Shown one piece after another: positions 61,671 through 64,000 of a DNA stretch of 64,000 bases. Made by a program: the position numbers and the translations under genes. Source of the DNA: Kaistia terrae (GTDB lineage: Bacteria > Pseudomonadota > Alphaproteobacteria > Rhizobiales > Kaistiaceae); the NCBI RefSeq assembly GCF_026344005.1, contig NZ_JAPKNH010000002.1:186001-250000 (forward strand). Reading direction: 5' to 3'. A model generated the notes under the pieces. That model was given only the letters and a program-made list of their open reading frames with translations. It did not search any database and was not told the origin of the DNA. How positions within the stretch are numbered: position 1 is the first letter of the stretch; each line of letters begins with the position of its first letter.

Positions 61671-62420
61671 TCAGCCGCGGCCGACGAGCGGCATCTTGGT
61701 GGCCATGATCGTCATCTGCAGGATGTTGGCGTCGAGCGGCAGGTTCGCCATGTGGACGACCGCGTTGGCGACGTGGCTGACGTCGAAGGTCGGCTCGACC
61801 TTGATCGACAAATCCGGCTGCATGACGCCGTGCTTCATCTTGGCCGCCATCGGCGTTTCGGTGTTGCCGATGTCGATCTGGCCGCAGGCGATGTCGTATT
61901 TGCGGCCGTCGAGCGCGGTCGAACGCGTCAGGCCGAGCACGGCGTGCTTGGACGCCGTGTAGGGCGCCGAGTTCGGGCGCGGCATCACGGCCGAGATCGA
62001 GCCGTTGTTGATGATCCGCCCGCCCATCGGCTTCTGGTCCTTCATGATGCGGAAGGCGGCCTGGGTGCAGAGGAAGACGCCCGAGACGTTGGTATCGATG
62101 ACGGCCTTCCACTGCGCGTAGGGGAGGTCTTCGATATTGACGTTCGGCGCATTGACGCCGGCATTGTTGAACAGGACGTCGAGACGGCCGAAGCGGTTCT
62201 TGATCTCGCCGAACAGGGCGGCGACCGAGGTTTCATCGGTGATGTCGGAGGCGATGGCGACGGCGTCGCCGCCCGCTTCCGCGACGACTTCCTGCAGCGG
62301 CTCGATGCGGCGGCCAGTGACGACGAGCGTGTAGCCGGCCTCGGCCAGCGCCAGTGCGACAGCGCGGCCGATGCCGGTGCCGGCGCCGGTGACGAGTGCG
62401 ATCTTGCCAGTGTTGGACAT
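61671..62420 (-). CDS. SDR family NAD(P)-dependent oxidoreductase
   Basis: 249 aa from the ATG at 62420, AAGGA 6 nt upstream. Rossmann motif [16 protein letters not shown], catalytic Ser in NGSISAV and YTASK (Tyr-x3-Lys). Short-chain dehydrogenases act on alcohols, sugars or keto acids. It lies 25 nt after the second SDR gene and is co-transcribed with it and with the DenD-like gene. Substrate unknown; a sugar-acid pathway is suggested by the neighbours. Confidence 0.82.
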   Translation of the reverse strand: MSNTGKIALVTGAGTGIGRAVALALAEAGYTLVVTGRRIEPLQEVVAEAGGDAVAIASDITDETSVAALFGEIKNRFGRLDVLFNNAGVNAPNVNIEDLPYAQWKAVIDTNVSGVFLCTQAAFRIMKDQKPMGGRIINNGSISAVMPRPNSAPYTASKHAVLGLTRSTALDGRKYDIACGQIDIGNTETPMAAKMKHGVMQPDLSIKVEPTFDVSHVANAVVHMANLPLDANILQMTIMATKMPLVGRG

Positions 62421-62445
62421 AAGCATTCCTTCCAGAAGTCGTTTG

Positions 62446-63213
62446 TTATTGTGCGAGAAAGCCGCCATCGACCGGCAGCGTGTGGCCCGTGACCATCGAG
62501 GCGCCAGGGCCTGCCAGGAACAGGATCGCGCTGGCGACCTCTTCCGGATCGGCAAGGCGGCGAAGTGGCGTCATCGCCTCGATGCGGGCGACCAGTTCCG
62601 GGTCTGCAACCAGGCCGGCGATGAACGGGGTCCGGACATAGGTCGGCGCCACGGCGTTGACGCGGATGCCGTTCGGCGCCCATTCGACGGCCAGCGCCCG
62701 CGTCATGTTGACGATGGCGCCCTTGGTCGTCTGGTACGAGATGTTGGGGTAAAGCCCGCCGCCCGAAAAACCCATGATCGACGAGACGTTGACGATCGAG
62801 CCCTTCGTGCCGGCGGCGATCATGTGGCGTGCCGCGATCCGCGAGGCGAGGAAGGTGCCCGTCATGTTGACGTTCACCACCGTGTCCCAGTCGGCAACCG
62901 TCAGTTCGACGGCCGGACGGCGGATCGCCGTGCCGGCGCTGTTGACCAGAACGTCGATCTTTTCCGCTCGCTCGATCAGGGTGTCGAACGCGGTTTCCAG
63001 GCTGGCCTCGTCGGCGACGTCGGCAACCAGCGCGAAGTGATCTGCCGCGCCGCCCAATGTTGCCAGAACCTCGGCCGCGACGGGGCTGCGGTCGAGGATG
63101 ACGACGCGGGCGCCGGCGTTTGCAAGCGCTTGTGCGCTCGCAAGGCCGATACCGCTGCCGCCGCCGGTCACCGCGGCGACGCGGCCGGACAAAGAGAAGG
63201 GATCGCTCGCCAT
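62446..63213 (-). CDS. SDR family NAD(P)-dependent oxidoreductase
   Basis: 255 aa. [22 protein letters not shown] and the catalytic YQTTK, then the C-terminal substrate loop APTYVRTPF and the closing [10 protein letters not shown] of classical SDRs. Similar to 3-oxoacyl reductase-like or sugar-alcohol dehydrogenases. Second in a row of three dehydrogenase genes; the 107-nt gap before it holds a family-1 repeat. Confidence 0.83.
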   Translation of the reverse strand: MASDPFSLSGRVAAVTGGGSGIGLASAQALANAGARVVILDRSPVAAEVLATLGGAADHFALVADVADEASLETAFDTLIERAEKIDVLVNSAGTAIRRPAVELTVADWDTVVNVNMTGTFLASRIAARHMIAAGTKGSIVNVSSIMGFSGGGLYPNISYQTTKGAIVNMTRALAVEWAPNGIRVNAVAPTYVRTPFIAGLVADPELVARIEAMTPLRRLADPEEVASAILFLAGPGASMVTGHTLPVDGGFLAQ

Positions 63214-63284
63214 CGGGGTCGTTTCCGGTTTCGTGTTGCTTCAGTTCAGTCTGGAGCGAGGGTAGATCTCGCCGAAGCTCGCTT

Positions 63285-63311
63285 TTTACCTCTCCCTCAG
63301 GGAGAGGTGAA
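63285..63311. repeat. Family-1 palindromic repeat
   Basis: TTTACCTCTCCCT-C-AGGGAGAGGTGAA, one mismatch from perfect, just beyond the DenD-like gene's stop. Confidence 0.75.
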
Positions 63312-63320
63312 GAAAGCAGA

Positions 63321-64000
63321 TCAGCCGCCGATCTTGCCGCCGAGTTCGTCTTCGACATGGGCGCGGATGATCTGGTCGAACGAGGTCTCGGCCTTGAAGC
63401 CCAGCCCGAGCGCCCGCGTCGTGTCGAAATCGCGGGCCCAGCCCGCGACGATCCGGTCGATGGTCTCATCCTTCTCGTGGCGGATCAGCTTGACGGCCTT
63501 GTCGCCGGCAACCTGGCGCAGCGCTTCGATCTCTTCGCCAACCGTTGCCGAAAGGCCCGGCATGTTGAGGGTGCGGCGCGGGCCGACCGTGTTGAGGTCG
63601 ATGGTGCCGGCATGGATCAGGAAGCCGACCGCCGAGCGCGGGCTGGCAAACCAATGGCGCACGTCCGGCGAAACCGGCAGCACGGCTTCCTGGCCGACCA
63701 GCGGCTCGCGCAGGATGTTGGAGAAGAAGCCCGAGGCGGCCTTGTTCGGCTTGCCGGGACGAATGCAGATCGTCGGCAGGCGGATGCCGATGCCGTCGAA
63801 GAAGCCGCGACGGGAATAGTCCGAAAGCAGCAGTTCGCCGATCGCCTTCTGCGTGCCGTAGCTGGTCAGCGGCGTCTCGAAGAACTCGTCGCCGATCTTG
63901 TCCGGGAAGGGCGCGCCGAACACGGCGATTGACGAGGTGAAGACCACGCGGGGCTTGTAGCCGGACTTGGCATTTTCGAGGCGGATGGTGTCGAACAGGT
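63321..64000 (-). CDS. NAD-dependent epimerase/dehydratase family protein, DenD-like (5' end outside the window)
   Basis: The last 226 codons of an extended SDR; the frame runs off the window end, so the N-terminal NAD-binding part is missing. Visible: VVFTSSIAVFG, the catalytic SYGTQKAIGE (Tyr-x3-Lys) and GIGIRLPTICIRPGKPNKAASGF, characteristic of D-erythronate dehydrogenase (DenD)-type enzymes. Those oxidise a four-carbon sugar acid at C2. Upstream on the - strand of the two SDR genes, it suggests a sugar-acid catabolic operon. Confidence 0.8.
   Translation of the reverse strand, partial: LFDTIRLENAKSGYKPRVVFTSSIAVFGAPFPDKIGDEFFETPLTSYGTQKAIGELLLSDYSRRGFFDGIGIRLPTICIRPGKPNKAASGFFSNILREPLVGQEAVLPVSPDVRHWFASPRSAVGFLIHAGTIDLNTVGPRRTLNMPGLSATVGEEIEALRQVAGDKAVKLIRHEKDETIDRIVAGWARDFDTTRALGLGFKAETSFDQIIRAHVEDELGGKIGG

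Noticed and set aside
1-64000. CRISPR arrays, tRNA or rRNA genes, phage modules
   Set aside because: No regularly spaced direct repeats, cloverleaf-like sequences or phage structural genes were recognised on either strand by reading; a tRNAscan or Infernal search would settle this.

Overview
The window is high-GC, densely coding bacterial chromosome. Several traits point to an alphaproteobacterium of the Hyphomicrobiales (rhizobial) order: Lrp/AsnC regulators, an HWE-type histidine kinase, EcfG-like promoter sequences, a PhnA-like membrane protein and families of palindromic intergenic repeats. The genus cannot be fixed from sequence alone. I see no rRNA, tRNA, CRISPR array, prophage or intact insertion sequence.

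Layout. (1) 218-5950: a sugar-type ABC importer (Tat-exported binding protein, double ATPase, permease) followed by an amidohydrolase and a DUF59/MIP18-like protein. (2) 6219-13474: an amino-acid-flavoured block with a saccharopine-dehydrogenase-like enzyme, two Lrp regulators, an Asp/Glu racemase-like enzyme, an aldehyde dehydrogenase, an XRE-cupin regulator and a GMC oxidoreductase. Two promoter regions here share an identical 14-bp near-palindrome. (3) 13618-17839: a class V PLP enzyme, a persulfide-dioxygenase-like MBL protein and a SulP transporter, suggesting sulfur handling. (4) 18251-31464: a TetR regulator, a complete peptide/opine-type ABC importer, a BisC-like molybdoenzyme and, convergent with these, a three-subunit D-amino-acid/opine-type dehydrogenase plus a DHDPS-family enzyme. 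Near-identical 15-bp operators lie upstream of the TetR gene and of the outermost gene at each end, so the block looks like one regulon. (5) 31748-35932: stress and signalling genes, including an unlisted 25-residue membrane peptide and two divergent EcfG-type promoters. (6) 36070-39423: a large autotransporter.

(7) 39509-59970 is the centrepiece: a nickel/urea/cation island. It holds a five-gene nickel ECF importer (nikKMLQO) behind a textbook NikR operator, an internally duplicated DUF1576 membrane protein, NikR, an Mrp/Mbh-like antiporter operon with two gene fusions, ureF directly behind that operon, an L,D-transpeptidase, a urea transporter, and ureDABC divergent from ureEG. NikR, NikO and UreE all end in histidine-rich tails. 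Urea is taken up and hydrolysed, nickel is imported under NikR control and delivered by UreDEFG, and the antiporter could offset the pH/cation load from ammonia. (8) 60410-64000: an L-2-hydroxyglutarate-oxidase-like flavoenzyme, two SDR dehydrogenases and the 3' part of a DenD-like dehydrogenase.

Starts were chosen from Shine-Dalgarno position and family fit; GTG and TTG starts are frequent. Family names come from recognised motifs and gene order, not from database searches.
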